A DNA stretch of 35,849 bases from Myxococcales bacterium (GTDB lineage Bacteria; Myxococcota_A; Polyangia; Polyangiales; Polyangiaceae). The stretch is from the NCBI GenBank assembly GCA_021778125.1, contig JAJYCT010000013.1, forward strand, positions 1 through 35,849, in the 5' to 3' direction. The translations under genes were made by a program, and so were the position numbers. Shown here in pieces: positions 1 to 9,018 of this stretch (positions within the stretch are counted from its first letter, which is position 1; every line of letters begins with the position of its first letter). The notes beneath the pieces are model-generated. The model ran no database searches. It saw only the letters and a list, made by a program, of their open reading frames with translations, and had not been told where the DNA came from.

Positions 1-1050
1 CCGCCGCCCCCGGCGGCGAGCGCACCGCCGCCGCCGGCCGACGTGCCGCCGCCGCCGCCCGCCAAGCCCGCGCTCGCGGACGTGATCCCGCAGACGCTCA
101 AGGCGATCGGCGACACGTTCAACGCGCACGACGCCGCGAAGATGGCGCAGCTCTTCACCGACGACGCGGCCGACTACACGTACGGCGGCGGCGAGACGCA
201 CAGCCGCGGGGACCTCACCACCGCCGTCACGCAGCTCTTCACGGCGTTCCCCGACGCGAAGTCGGCGACGACGCGCGTGTGGATCAAGGGCAACGTCGCG
301 GTCACCGAGATGGTCTGGACCGGCACGATGACCGGCGACATGGGCCCGATGAAGGCGACGAGCAAGCCCGTCGGCCAGGTGCGCCTGCACATCATGTGGT
401 TCAACGACGATGGCCTCATCAAGGAGATGCACGAGTACGGCGACGACTCGGCCACCATGATGCAGGCGCTGGGCAAGAAGGGCGCGCCGCCCGTGCCGAC
501 GCTGCCGACCAACGCGCCCGAGATGCACACGGCCAAGGGCACGCCCGACGAGGACAAGCTCGTCGCGTGGGCCAAGGGCCTCGACGACGTCGCCAACAAG
601 GACGACGCGAAGGCCATGGTCGCCCAGTTCGCGGACGACGGCGACGCGAGCCTCAACGGCGGGCCGGCGACCAAGGGCGCCAAGGCCCTGCTCAAGGAGA
701 TGACCGGCTACCTCAAGGCCATCCCGGACCAGAAGTGGACCTCGGGGAACACCTGGGGCATCGACGGCTTCGCGATCATCGAGCACACCATGTCGGGGAC
801 GAACAAGGGGCCGATGGGCCCGCTGCCGGCGTCCGGCAAGCCCGTCCACGATCTGCACGCGGTCGACATCATGCAGCCCACCGCGGACGGCAAGGTCCAG
901 CACGACTGGATGTACATGAACATGAACGAGATGCTGGCGCAGACCGGCCAGCTCAAGGCCCCGGGCGACACCAAGCCGAAGGCCGCCCCGCCCGCGAAGA
1001 ACCCGGCTCCGGGGGGCAAGAGCGCGCCGCCGCACGCGAAGAAGAAGTAG
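1..1050 (+). CDS. Tandem SnoaL/NTF2-like domain protein, 5' end outside window
   Basis: The frame is open from the first base, so the gene probably begins upstream; a GTG at 43 is the first possible start inside the window. The visible part opens with a Pro/Ala-rich linker. Two similar alpha+beta modules follow, about residues 10-140 and 165-300 counted from the GTG. Each has the SnoaL-like pattern of an N-terminal helix, an 'LFTDDA' or 'QFADDG' segment, a 'FPD' or 'IPD' turn with a Lys nearby, and a late 'HEYGDD' or 'HDWMYMN' strand. The tail is rich in Pro, Ala and Lys. SnoaL-like folds include polyketide cyclases and many ligand-binding proteins of unknown role, so no reaction can be named. 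The Pro-rich N-terminal linker would suit an exported or lipid-anchored protein whose signal lies outside the window, but that is inference. Confidence 0.75.
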   Translation, partial: PPPPAASAPPPPADVPPPPPAKPALADVIPQTLKAIGDTFNAHDAAKMAQLFTDDAADYTYGGGETHSRGDLTTAVTQLFTAFPDAKSATTRVWIKGNVAVTEMVWTGTMTGDMGPMKATSKPVGQVRLHIMWFNDDGLIKEMHEYGDDSATMMQALGKKGAPPVPTLPTNAPEMHTAKGTPDEDKLVAWAKGLDDVANKDDAKAMVAQFADDGDASLNGGPATKGAKALLKEMTGYLKAIPDQKWTSGNTWGIDGFAIIEHTMSGTNKGPMGPLPASGKPVHDLHAVDIMQPTADGKVQHDWMYMNMNEMLAQTGQLKAPGDTKPKAAPPAKNPAPGGKSAPPHAKKK

Positions 1051-1077
1051 GTCGTCGCCTCCCTCACACCCCTCTCC

Positions 1078-1109
1078 GGCGCGCGTCATCCCCTCGGGTG
1101 ACGCGCGCC
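1078..1109 (+). terminator. Perfect 11-bp hairpin after the SnoaL-like gene
   Basis: GGCGCGCGTCA at 1078-1088 is matched exactly by TGACGCGCGCC at 1099-1109 across a 10-nt loop, 28 bases after the stop codon. There is no T-run behind it, so if it ends transcription it does so without a classic U-tract. It could instead be a regulatory dyad for the next gene. Confidence 0.4.
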
Positions 1110-1243
1110 GTGGAACTTAAGGGCCCCGGCGCTGTCGGTAGGGGCGAACGACGCGTGAGGCTCCGCGCCCGTGCGGGGCCGCGAGGCGCGCGGCGAGGGT
1201 TCCGAGCGTGGCGCCGTGGGCGCCGCGACAGGGAGAGTGTGCG

Positions 1244-2674
1244 ATGAACAGGGCAGGAGACGTCTGGGCGGCGGGGGCTTCGGTGGGTTCGGAGAGCGCG
1301 GAGCCGCTCGAGGGAGCGGAGATCGTGCAGGCGGTGCTGTCCTGGCGCGACGCCCGGGGAGGCAACGTCCTCGGGGTGAAAGACGTCGCCGCCGGCGCGA
1401 CGCTCTCGATCGGCGAGCAGGGGGACCTGCTCGTGCCGGGCGACATGATCGGCGCCGAGCGCGTCGAGGTCCTGCGCTTCGACGGCGAGCGGGCCGTGGC
1501 GAGCCTCCCCGCGGGCGGCACGCTGCGCGTCGACGGCTGGGCGCGCGACGAGCGCGAGATCGAAGTTGCCCGCGGGCACGTCGTCGAGCTCCACGTCGCG
1601 TCGTTCGTCGTGCGCCTCACGCGCACGCGTGCCGGTACGAAGCCCGCGGGAGCGCCGCTCGAGGGGCTGCGGCGCGGCGGTGCGGCCGTCCTGCTCGGCT
1701 CCGCGCTCGCCCACACGGCGGCGTTCGCCGTACTCGCGTATGTCTCCCCAGCGCTCGGGGCGACCGAGGAGGACGCCTGTGATCGGGATCGCATCGAGCT
1801 CCTGCAGCGCATGATCGACGCGAGCGCGGCGCGCGAGCAGGAGCGTCTGCCCGCCGAGGCGACCGACTCGGCCGCGGGGGGCTCCGGGGGCGAGTCCCGG
1901 CCCGCCGCGGGCGCCGCGGGCGCGGCCGGCAAGGACACGCCCAGCCGCGATGGCAAGTGGGCCCTGCGCGGCACCGCGCGCCCCGAGGACGTGACGCTGC
2001 CGCGCGAGCGCGTGCTGGCCGCCGCGGCCGACTTCGGGGCGATCGGGCTGCTCGCGACGCTCGCGGGCAACCCCGATGCGCCGACGGTCCCCTGGGGCCG
2101 CCAGCAGAACGGCGCCGACGACGTCGACAAGATCGGGCACCTGTACGGCGGCAGCCTCGACGACGCGATGGGGCAGGGGGGCTGGGCGCTGCTCGGTCCG
2201 GGCGACGGCGGCGGCGGCGCCGCGCACACGATCGGCCTCGGCAACGGCCTCGGCCCCCTCGGCGGCACCGGCACGTGCACGGGCGGCGGCCCCTGCGACG
2301 GGATCGGCCACGGCCGCGACAGGCTCACCGGCCAGCACGTCTCGACGTTCAAGGGCCCGCGCTACGGCGTCCCGCAGACGAGCGGTCACCTGCCCGCGGA
2401 CGTCATCCAGCGCATCGTCCGCCAGAACGACGGCCGCTACCGCTTCTGCTTCCAGCAGGGCCTCAAGGCCAACCCGGCCCTCGAGGGGCGCGTCACCGTG
2501 AAGTTCATGATCGCGCGCGACGGCTCGGTGGGATACGCGAGCGACGGGGGCAGCGACATCCCCGACGCGAGCGTCCGGCAGTGCGTCGTGTCGGCGTTCA
2601 CGGCGCTCTCGTTCCCCGCGCCCGACAGCGGCATCGTGACCGTCTATTACCCGATCGCCTTCACGCCGCAGTGA
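1244..2674 (+). CDS. AgmX/PglI C-terminal domain protein
   Basis: This 476-residue protein has a three-part layout. Residues about 25-145 form a beta-rich N-terminal domain (FHA-like in look). A single hydrophobic segment follows near residues 155-180. A long Gly/Ala-rich linker then leads to a C-terminal domain at about 385-476 with the AgmX/PglI signature: a Cys in 'YRFCFQQGL', 'LEGRVTVKFMI..DGSV', a second Cys in 'VRQCVVSAF', and 'LSFPAPDSGIVTVYYPIAF'. In Myxococcus this domain occurs in gliding-motility and polysaccharide-associated proteins and resembles TonB-type C-termini that act in the periplasm. An inner-membrane protein reaching into the periplasm is the likely arrangement. ATG at 1244 is chosen because AGGGAG lies about 8 bases upstream; an in-frame GTG at 1208 has weaker support. 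Its exact role is unknown. Confidence 0.85.
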   Translation: MNRAGDVWAAGASVGSESAEPLEGAEIVQAVLSWRDARGGNVLGVKDVAAGATLSIGEQGDLLVPGDMIGAERVEVLRFDGERAVASLPAGGTLRVDGWARDEREIEVARGHVVELHVASFVVRLTRTRAGTKPAGAPLEGLRRGGAAVLLGSALAHTAAFAVLAYVSPALGATEEDACDRDRIELLQRMIDASAAREQERLPAEATDSAAGGSGGESRPAAGAAGAAGKDTPSRDGKWALRGTARPEDVTLPRERVLAAAADFGAIGLLATLAGNPDAPTVPWGRQQNGADDVDKIGHLYGGSLDDAMGQGGWALLGPGDGGGGAAHTIGLGNGLGPLGGTGTCTGGGPCDGIGHGRDRLTGQHVSTFKGPRYGVPQTSGHLPADVIQRIVRQNDGRYRFCFQQGLKANPALEGRVTVKFMIARDGSVGYASDGGSDIPDASVRQCVVSAFTALSFPAPDSGIVTVYYPIAFTPQ

Positions 2675-4741
2675 TCAGGGCCGGGGGGCGCCCGGGGGTT
2701 CGACCACGAACCAGTAGTGGAAGGTGGTGAGGAGGCCCCCGGTGACGCGCACGTCGATGCGCGTGCGCGAGCCCGCGAGGTTCGCCGGGATGGAGATCTC
2801 GCGCTCCACCCAGTCGGGCGCGTAGTCCACGTCGAGCGTGCCTACCGGCTGGCCCTCGGCCTCCACGACGGCCTTGGCCTCCGGCGGTCCCGCGAGGCGC
2901 ACGATGCACCGTACCGGGGTGCCCGCGGGCAGGTGAGCCACGAAGCGCTCGGCGTGGCGGCGCGTGCGTCCGCCGTCGACGACGAGGTCGCCGTCGGGGG
3001 TGCCGCTCTCCCGGGCGACCTCCTCGAACTGGCGTGCGCCGAGCAGCTGGTAGCCGTGGTCGGCCTCGCTCTCGAGGTCGGCCACGTCGAGGGTGTCGAC
3101 GATCGCGCCGTCGACGTGGGTCCACGGGCTCTCGCCCGTCCCGAGCCGCGACCAGTCGGCCGTGTACGCGACCATCGTCTCGCCGCCGAGGATCGAGCGC
3201 CCCGAGTCGCTCACCGTGGCCTCCTCGAGTGGCTCGCCCAGCAGCATCGGGAGGCCCATCCACTCCGGGTAGACGATGAAGTGCGTCGGCAGGCGTGGAG
3301 AGCCGCGCAGGCGCTCGTAGTGCTCGAGCCGCGAGCCGACCCCCGCGACATAGTAGGGCGCCTCGCCCTCGGTCGTGAGGCCGACGATGTCGAACGTCCG
3401 GCGCCCGCTGAAGTAGGCGATGGCGCCGGTGTCGTTGAGGCCGATGCGTGCGTCGGGCGGCAGCGCGCCGGCGGCCCACCGGCCGAGCTTCACCTGCTGA
3501 CGATCGATGCCGCTGGCCGACCACGCGACGTCGTCGATCGTCCCCTCCAGCTTCGCGGCGAGCAGCCCCACGAACACCCCGCAGAGCACGGGGGTCGCCA
3601 CGCGCCAGCGCGCGTGCACCGAGGCGAGCAGGTCGCCGCCCACGCGCGCCAGGCACGCCAGCCCCACGAGCCACCCCGTCATGAACGGCCAGAGGTAGCG
3701 CAGCCGGTTCCAGAGGAATGTGTCGTAGAAGCATGGCGCGAACATCGCGAGCGCGAGCAGGAGCACGCCCGCGGCGCGCCACCGCACCCCGGCGCGCGCG
3801 CCGAGGACCGCGATGGCGCCCAGGCCGCCCATCCACACGGCCGAGCCGTGGTGCGGAAGGAACTCGGCGGACCAGATCTCGCCGTCGAGCAAGATCGTGA
3901 CGAGCTGACGGACCTGGTAGACGACACGCTCGACGAGCAGGGCGCCTACGAAGTACGGGTTGCCCGGGAGGAGCTTGGCGACGGCGGTGTTGCTGCGCGC
4001 CGAGCCCGTGATGGCGAGCAGGAGCAGCGGAAGGGCTGCGACCGCAGCGAGCGCTCCCAGGGCCCGCGCCCGCTCCCGCAGGGTCGCCGCGCGCGGGAAC
4101 GCCGCGAGCGTCGCCGCGACGAACAGCGCCTGGAGCGCTCCCTCCGGGCGCAGGAGCGCCCCGACCCACGCGAGCGCCACGAGCTCCGCCGCCCGCCCCG
4201 TCGAGCGCTTCTCCGCGGCTTCGTCGGTCCAGTCGGCGGCCCGTCGCGTCGCGCGCGCGATCGCCCACGCGAAGGGCACGACCTCCATGCCGCTCGCGGC
4301 GCACCAGGTGAACCCCGAGAACGACAGCACCATCGCGCCGGCGCCCACGGCGGCCGCCCGTCCCGCGAGCCGCTCGGTCAGCCTGCCCGCCTCCCACGCG
4401 AGACCGGCGAGCGCCAGGAACGACAGCCCCCAGGCCGGCCAGAGGATTGCCTCGCCGCGCAGGCCGAACGCCCAGAACGGCGCAAGCACGGCCGGCCAGA
4501 GCATGCTCGTGGCGCCGCTCGTGAACGGTTCGCCCGCCTGGAAGCGCAGCGGGTGCCCCTCGGCCAGCGCGCGCGCGTACTGGAAGTGGATGTACGCGTC
4601 GTCGAGCGCGGCGCCCGGGTGTCCCACGCGCTCGAGCACCGCGGCGATCGACCGCTGCGCGAGCACGCCGACGGCAACGACGACGGGCGAGAGCGCGAGC
4701 GCGCGAGTCTTCCACGCGAGGAGGCGTTCCCGGGGTGTCAC
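2675..4741 (-). CDS. GT-C-type membrane glycosyltransferase
   Basis: The 688-residue product begins with a hydrophobic segment and then a 'DDAYIHFQYARALAEGH' motif with the acidic pair D47-D48. The 'GEPFTSGATSMLW' segment follows. This is the first periplasmic loop signature of GT-C transferases that use polyprenyl-phosphate sugars, such as AftB-like and ArnT/PMT-like enzymes. About ten hydrophobic helices follow to roughly residue 410. A soluble C-terminal half of about 250 residues ends in a beta-sandwich-like region. Sugar and acceptor cannot be told from sequence. The GTG at 4741 is the start that best fits the helix boundary; the ribosome site is poor, and an in-frame TTG slightly upstream is possible. 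The stop abuts the convergent AgmX-domain gene with no gap. It is divergent from trmB. Confidence 0.8.
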   Translation of the reverse strand: MTPRERLLAWKTRALALSPVVVAVGVLAQRSIAAVLERVGHPGAALDDAYIHFQYARALAEGHPLRFQAGEPFTSGATSMLWPAVLAPFWAFGLRGEAILWPAWGLSFLALAGLAWEAGRLTERLAGRAAAVGAGAMVLSFSGFTWCAASGMEVVPFAWAIARATRRAADWTDEAAEKRSTGRAAELVALAWVGALLRPEGALQALFVAATLAAFPRAATLRERARALGALAAVAALPLLLLAITGSARSNTAVAKLLPGNPYFVGALLVERVVYQVRQLVTILLDGEIWSAEFLPHHGSAVWMGGLGAIAVLGARAGVRWRAAGVLLLALAMFAPCFYDTFLWNRLRYLWPFMTGWLVGLACLARVGGDLLASVHARWRVATPVLCGVFVGLLAAKLEGTIDDVAWSASGIDRQQVKLGRWAAGALPPDARIGLNDTGAIAYFSGRRTFDIVGLTTEGEAPYYVAGVGSRLEHYERLRGSPRLPTHFIVYPEWMGLPMLLGEPLEEATVSDSGRSILGGETMVAYTADWSRLGTGESPWTHVDGAIVDTLDVADLESEADHGYQLLGARQFEEVARESGTPDGDLVVDGGRTRRHAERFVAHLPAGTPVRCIVRLAGPPEAKAVVEAEGQPVGTLDVDYAPDWVEREISIPANLAGSRTRIDVRVTGGLLTTFHYWFVVEPPGAPRP

Positions 4742-4846
4742 CGGCGCGACGGTGCCGGGGCCGGGGCTGCCGGTCAAGGTCGATGGCGGCGCGTCCGACG
4801 GGTGACCTTGAGCCGGGCACCCTGCGTGGGCTATCGGTCGCCCCCC

Positions 4847-5458
4847 ATGCGCACCCCCTACGACGACGCCCCCCGCCTGCCCGAAGGCGACCGCGTGGAC
4901 GTCCGCTCGCTCGTGCAGGGCGAGTGGCTCGAGCTCGAGGTCGGTCCGGGGCGCGGCTGGTTTCTCGTCGAGCGCGCGGCCGCAGAGCCGCGCGCGGGGC
5001 TCGTGGGGCTCGAGATCCGGCGCAAGTGGGCATCGATCGTGGACGCGCGCCTCGCCAGGCGGGGTCTGGGTGCCCGCGCCCGCGTGTTCGCCGAGGACGC
5101 CGGCCTCGCGCTCGCGCGCCTGGGGCCCGACGCCTCGGTGCGGCGCGTGTTCCTCCATTTCCCAGATCCGTGGTGGAAGAAGCGCCACCAGAAGCGGCTG
5201 GTCCTGCGCGACGCCTTCCTCGGTGAGGTGGCGCGCCTGCTCGAGCCGGGTGGGGAGCTCTTCGTGCAGACCGACGTCGAGGAGCGAGCGCGGGGGTACG
5301 CCGCGCTCGTCGGCCTCGACGACCGCTTCCTCTCCGCCGGCGACGCCCACGGGTCTCCGGTGCTCGTCGATCACGCCTACGACGCCCGCAGCCCGCGCGA
5401 GAGACGCGCCATCCAGGACGGCCTCCCCGTCCACCGCGCGCGCTGGCGCCGCGCCTGA
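4847..5458 (+). CDS. trmB: tRNA (guanine-N7-)-methyltransferase TrmB
   Basis: TrmB makes m7G46 in the variable loop of many tRNAs using S-adenosylmethionine. The 203-residue protein has the SAM-binding loop 'EVGPGRGWFLVERA' at residues 31-44 and 'LVGLEIRRKWA'. It also has the family hallmark 'FPDPWWKKRHQKRL' at about 105-118, followed by 'LEPGGELFVQTDVEE'. It lacks the long N-terminal extension seen in the E. coli enzyme, as in many shorter homologues. The ATG at 4847 gives the expected N-terminus; no strong Shine-Dalgarno is seen. It is divergent from the GT-C gene, with a 105-bp shared upstream region. Confidence 0.93.
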   Translation: MRTPYDDAPRLPEGDRVDVRSLVQGEWLELEVGPGRGWFLVERAAAEPRAGLVGLEIRRKWASIVDARLARRGLGARARVFAEDAGLALARLGPDASVRRVFLHFPDPWWKKRHQKRLVLRDAFLGEVARLLEPGGELFVQTDVEERARGYAALVGLDDRFLSAGDAHGSPVLVDHAYDARSPRERRAIQDGLPVHRARWRRA

Positions 5459-5513
5459 CCGGGCCCGCGCCCTTGGCGATCACCTCGTGCCCGGGCTACA
5501 TCGCTCTTCCGAG

Positions 5514-6857
5514 ATGACGCGCGCCGCACGCTTCTGCCTCGCCCTCGCGTCGGTCGTCGGGGGGATGGCCCTGGCCGCCCCGAGCGCGCTCGCCGTTCCG
5601 CCGTCGCGCATCGTCAAGGGGCCGTACGTCTCCACCTTCTCGGACACGTCGGCCGACATTCGCTTCGAGCTCGACGCGCCGGGGCCGGCCACGCTGGCCC
5701 TGGGGCGGGTGCGGTCGAACACGGCGGTGCGCAAGATCACCGACGCGACCGCGGCGGCCACGCACGTCGTCCACGCGGCCGGCCTCGAGCCGGCCACGAC
5801 GTACGAGTACGCCATTTCGCTCGGCGGCCCCGTCATCGCCAGCGGGCGCGTCACGACCGCACCCGCGAGCGGGTCTCACGCGTCCCTGCACTTCGCCGTT
5901 TACGGCGACGATCGGAGCGATCCGGTCGCGCACTCGATGATCGTCCGCGCCATCGGCCAGACGCGCGCCGACTTTCTGCTCAACACCGGCGACATCGTCG
6001 AGGACGGCGCGAGCGCAGCCGACTGGCAGTCGTTCTTCCAGATCGAGGCCCCCCTGCTGCGCGAGCGGCCCCTGCTGCTCAGCATCGGCAACCACGAGCT
6101 CTACGACGACGAGTCCGGGTCGAACTTCGCCCGGTACTTCGGCTACCCCGACGCGACCGGCGCGCCGAGGCCCTACGGGACCGTGCGAATCGGAGACGCG
6201 CGCTTCTTCTTTCTCAACGCCATGCACGACTGGAGCGCCGGCGAGGAGCGCGACTGGCTCGAGCGCGAGCTCGCGCACGCCGACGACGAGGCCGGGCTGG
6301 TCTGGCGCATCGCGGTCGTCCACCACGGGCCGTGGTCGTCGGGGCCGCACGGCGGCAGCCAGCGGCTGGTGTCGGCGCATGTGCCGGATCTCCTCGCCCG
6401 GCACAAGGTCGACCTTCTGCTCTCGGGCCACGACCACATCTACGAGCGCGGCGACAGCGGGACGATGAAGTACATCGTCTCCGGGGGCGGGGGCGCGCCG
6501 CTCTACCGCATCGCCGGCGCGATCTCGACGACGCGCAAGGCGGAGCCCGCGTACCACTTCATCGACGTCACGCTGACGCCTGGACAGCTGCAACTCGTGG
6601 CGCAGCGCGCCGATGGCTCGCTGCTCGACAAGTGCAGCTTCGACAAGGGGCAACCGTGGGCCTGCGATCCCGCCGCCGTGGCGCCCCCCGCGCCGCAGGC
6701 CGCCCCGGCGCCCGCCGTCACTCCGCCCTCATCTCCGCAGCCGGCCCCGTCCCGCTGCAATGTCGCCGTCCCCGGGGCCCCCGTGGGGGGTATGCCGGCG
6801 CTGGCGGCCGCCTTCGTGCTCAGCTTGGCCCGGCTCGTGCGTCGACGCCGGGGTTGA
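5514..6857 (+). CDS. Secreted purple-acid-phosphatase-like metallophosphoesterase with MYXO-CTERM-like tail
   Basis: The product has 447 residues. It starts with a signal peptide (hydrophobic to about residue 28, 'ALA-VPP'), then a fibronectin-III-like N-terminal domain ('PYVSTFSDTSADIRFE...ATTYEYAI') typical of purple acid phosphatases. The calcineurin-like catalytic domain has every metal motif in order: 'VYGDDRSD', 'LLNTGDIVEDG', 'LSIGNHEL', 'IAVVHHG' and 'LSGHDHIYERG'. It should therefore be an active phosphomonoesterase or phosphodiesterase outside the cytoplasm; the substrate is unknown. After a Pro/Ala linker the C-terminus has a Cys, a Gly-Gly, a hydrophobic stretch and RRRR, which resembles the MYXO-CTERM sorting tail. 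It starts 55 bp after trmB. Confidence 0.85.
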   Translation: MTRAARFCLALASVVGGMALAAPSALAVPPSRIVKGPYVSTFSDTSADIRFELDAPGPATLALGRVRSNTAVRKITDATAAATHVVHAAGLEPATTYEYAISLGGPVIASGRVTTAPASGSHASLHFAVYGDDRSDPVAHSMIVRAIGQTRADFLLNTGDIVEDGASAADWQSFFQIEAPLLRERPLLLSIGNHELYDDESGSNFARYFGYPDATGAPRPYGTVRIGDARFFFLNAMHDWSAGEERDWLERELAHADDEAGLVWRIAVVHHGPWSSGPHGGSQRLVSAHVPDLLARHKVDLLLSGHDHIYERGDSGTMKYIVSGGGGAPLYRIAGAISTTRKAEPAYHFIDVTLTPGQLQLVAQRADGSLLDKCSFDKGQPWACDPAAVAPPAPQAAPAPAVTPPSSPQPAPSRCNVAVPGAPVGGMPALAAAFVLSLARLVRRRRG

Positions 6858-6890
6858 TCCGGGGCCGGGCGGGCCGGTACGCTCGAATCG

Positions 6891-7397
6891 ATGCGCCGCC
6901 TCGCCTTCGGGCTCCTGCTCGCGTCGTCGCTTGCCGCCGCCGGGTGCGCCACGTACTCCGATGACCTGGTGCGCGCCCAGCGGGCGTACGAGGGCAGCGA
7001 GGACGAGCGCGCGCTCGCCATCTTCCGCATCCTCGAGCCCGACACCGCCCGCCTCAGCGGCTCCGAGCAGGCGCACTACGCCTACCTGCGCGGCATGACC
7101 GACGTGCGCCTGGGCTACAAGGCCGAGGCGCGCCACTGGCTATCGCTGGCCGCGTCCATGGAGCAGAAGACCCCTGGCAGCTTGCCCCCCGAATGGGCCA
7201 AGCACATGACCGACTCGCTCAAGGAGCTGAACGAGGAGGTCTACACGGCCGGGATCGAGGCGCTCACCAACTCGCCAGCGGCCAGCAAGGCCAAGACGAG
7301 CGGCGAGCCGCCGCCCGACGACACCGCTCCTCCCGCCGCATCCGGGGACTCCGACGCGCCCAGGAGGCCGAAGGCCAAGGACCCCGACGGTCCGTAG
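6891..7397 (+). CDS. Small lipoprotein with TPR-like helices
   Basis: This 168-residue protein has a type II signal peptide with lipobox AAAGC (Cys19), so it should be lipidated and kept in the envelope. Residues about 25-120 are helical and look like one or two degenerate TPR units ('RAQRAYEGSEDERALAIFRIL', 'HYAYLRGMTDVRLGYKAEARHWLSLA'). The tail is hydrophilic and rich in Pro, Asp and Lys. No known family was recognised. It lies 33 bp after the phosphoesterase gene on the same strand and may be co-transcribed. Its stop is only 12 bp from the end of the convergent DUF465 gene. Confidence 0.8.
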   Translation: MRRLAFGLLLASSLAAAGCATYSDDLVRAQRAYEGSEDERALAIFRILEPDTARLSGSEQAHYAYLRGMTDVRLGYKAEARHWLSLAASMEQKTPGSLPPEWAKHMTDSLKELNEEVYTAGIEALTNSPAASKAKTSGEPPPDDTAPPAASGDSDAPRRPKAKDPDGP

Positions 7398-7409
7398 CGG
7401 CGTCGCGGG

Positions 7410-7586
7410 TCAGTGGCCGCGGAGCGCGAAGATCTGGTCCCGCATGGCCAGACGTTCCTTCTTCAGCTCGACCGCGCGTTCCCGGTCGACGGGGGTCATG
7501 TGACTGCCGCGCCGATCCAGCTCATGGATCAGCGTATCGAGCGCGCGGTGGCGCAGCTCCAGCTCCTGGACGTCGATGCGCTTCAT
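7410..7586 (-). CDS. DUF465 (YdcH-like) small protein
   Basis: This 58-residue protein is a helical hairpin with the DUF465 pattern: 'LELRHRALDTLIHELDRRG' then 'VDRERAVELKKERLAMRDQI'. Family members are short, cytosolic, coiled-coil-like proteins of unknown function. The start ATG at 7586 has a strong GGAGGGG site about 7 bases upstream, which settles the start. A much longer open frame continues upstream on this strand, but it is a shadow of the neighbouring plus-strand gene. Confidence 0.85.
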   Translation of the reverse strand: MKRIDVQELELRHRALDTLIHELDRRGSHMTPVDRERAVELKKERLAMRDQIFALRGH

Positions 7587-7760
7587 CGATCCCCTCCAGC
7601 TTGACTCTTCGAATCCGCGGGGAGGCACCTGGCCGCCCCTCGCTGTGGACCCTACCGCCGCGCGATCCCCCGTCAACGGAGGCGCGCGTTCATGTAGGAG
7701 AGCCGGCCGCCGCCGTGACGTCCGGGAACTCTGCCCTCGGGGCGTTACTCTAAAGACGGA

Positions 7761-8924
7761 ATGGGCCGCTCTTCGCTCGCCGTCGCGCTCGTGCTCGCGT
7801 CCTCGGTGCTCGGCGGGTGCGCCTCGACCCTCCGCGCCCCCGCGACGCCCGCCGCGACGGCGCCTACCGTCGTCCACCCGGTCATCGTCACGCCCACCGA
7901 CGTAACCACGGAGCCGGAGCTGGCCGCCCGGGCCGAGCGAGCGCTCGTGGAGCAGCGCTGGCTCGATGCGGTCGAGGCGTACCGGACGCTCGTCGCGGCA
8001 AACCCCACACCGGAGCACGCCGCCGAGTACCTCTTCGATCTTGGCCTCGCCCTCGAGGGCGCGCAGCTCCGGGGGGAGGCGCGCGACGCGTTCCTCGACG
8101 TCGCCCGTCGCTTCCCCGACGGTCCGCGTGCCCGCTCGGCCCTGGTCCGCGCGGCGAGCCTCGACGCGTACCTCGAGGACTGGGGCGCGCTCTCGGCCAT
8201 CGGCGACGCGCTCCTCGCGCGCACCGACCTGGCCGATCTCGATCGCCTCGTCGCCCTGGGAGCGCGCGGCCTCTCCCTCATCGAGCTCGGCGACGACGTG
8301 GCCGCCTCGCGTGACATCTACGACGGCCTCGAGCTGGCCGATCGCCTGCACTACGGAGCTCGGGACGTGCTGCCGGTCGCCGTGGCCGAGCTGCGCTTCG
8401 CCCTCGGCGAGCTACGCCGCGTGCGCTCCGAGCGCATCGTCTTCGACCCGCTCCCGTCGGACTTCGTCGACGAGCTCGAGGAGCGCTGCGGGGGGCTCCT
8501 CGCGGCCCAGCAATCGTACGCGATGGCCGTGCGGTCGATCGATCCACATTGGGCCGCGATGTCCGGCTACCGCGTCGGCGAGATGTACCGCCGCCTGCAC
8601 GACGAGCTGGTGCGCATCCCCCCGCCCTCGGCGTCGAAGACCACGGAACAGAAGGACGTCTTCTACGCGTTCCTGCACGTGAGGTACCGCGTGTTGCTCG
8701 AGAAGGGGCTGCGCCAGATCGATCAGACGCTGGCCCTGGGCGAACGCATCAACGACACCTCGGCGTGGGTCCAGCGCGCACGCGCCGCACGCGACGCGAT
8801 GCAGGCGGCGCTCGACGAGGAGAAGGCGCGGATGGCGAGGATGCCCTTCAAGGAGGAGGACATCGGCACCGCCCTGGAGCTGCTCCGGAAGAAGACGCTT
8901 GCCCAGGCGTCCAAGGGCAAGTGA
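7761..8924 (+). CDS. TPR-like outer-envelope lipoprotein
   Basis: The 387-residue product has a lipoprotein signal with lipobox LGGC (Cys20) and a Pro/Thr-rich linker. From about residue 55 it has repeated helical pairs like TPR units ('ALVEQRWLDAVEAYRTLVAANP', 'EAAEYLFDLGLALEG.Q..GEARDAFLDVARRFPDGPRARSAL'). The 'YRTLVAANPTPEHAAEYLFDLG' spacing is that of Sel1/TPR scaffold lipoproteins. The C-terminal half is helical without clear motifs. Such proteins are numerous in myxobacteria and may scaffold envelope machines; the partner is unknown. An ATG at 7761 begins a good signal peptide. The 174-bp upstream region shared with the divergent DUF465 gene has a possible -10 TACTCT at 7745-7750. Confidence 0.8.
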   Translation: MGRSSLAVALVLASSVLGGCASTLRAPATPAATAPTVVHPVIVTPTDVTTEPELAARAERALVEQRWLDAVEAYRTLVAANPTPEHAAEYLFDLGLALEGAQLRGEARDAFLDVARRFPDGPRARSALVRAASLDAYLEDWGALSAIGDALLARTDLADLDRLVALGARGLSLIELGDDVAASRDIYDGLELADRLHYGARDVLPVAVAELRFALGELRRVRSERIVFDPLPSDFVDELEERCGGLLAAQQSYAMAVRSIDPHWAAMSGYRVGEMYRRLHDELVRIPPPSASKTTEQKDVFYAFLHVRYRVLLEKGLRQIDQTLALGERINDTSAWVQRARAARDAMQAALDEEKARMARMPFKEEDIGTALELLRKKTLAQASKGK

Positions 8925-9018
8925 GCGGAGGCCGAGATCGCCAGGACGACTAACGGACGTTCGTCTTGCCTCGACGCGGCACCGCTCCGGGGGTTCAATG
9001 GGTCCGCAGGAGGCGACG

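Noticed and set aside
2717-4846. Very long plus-strand open frame opposite the GT-C gene
   Set aside because: Arg-, Ala- and Glu-rich chance reading with no domain; only its last part, from 4847, is a real gene (trmB).
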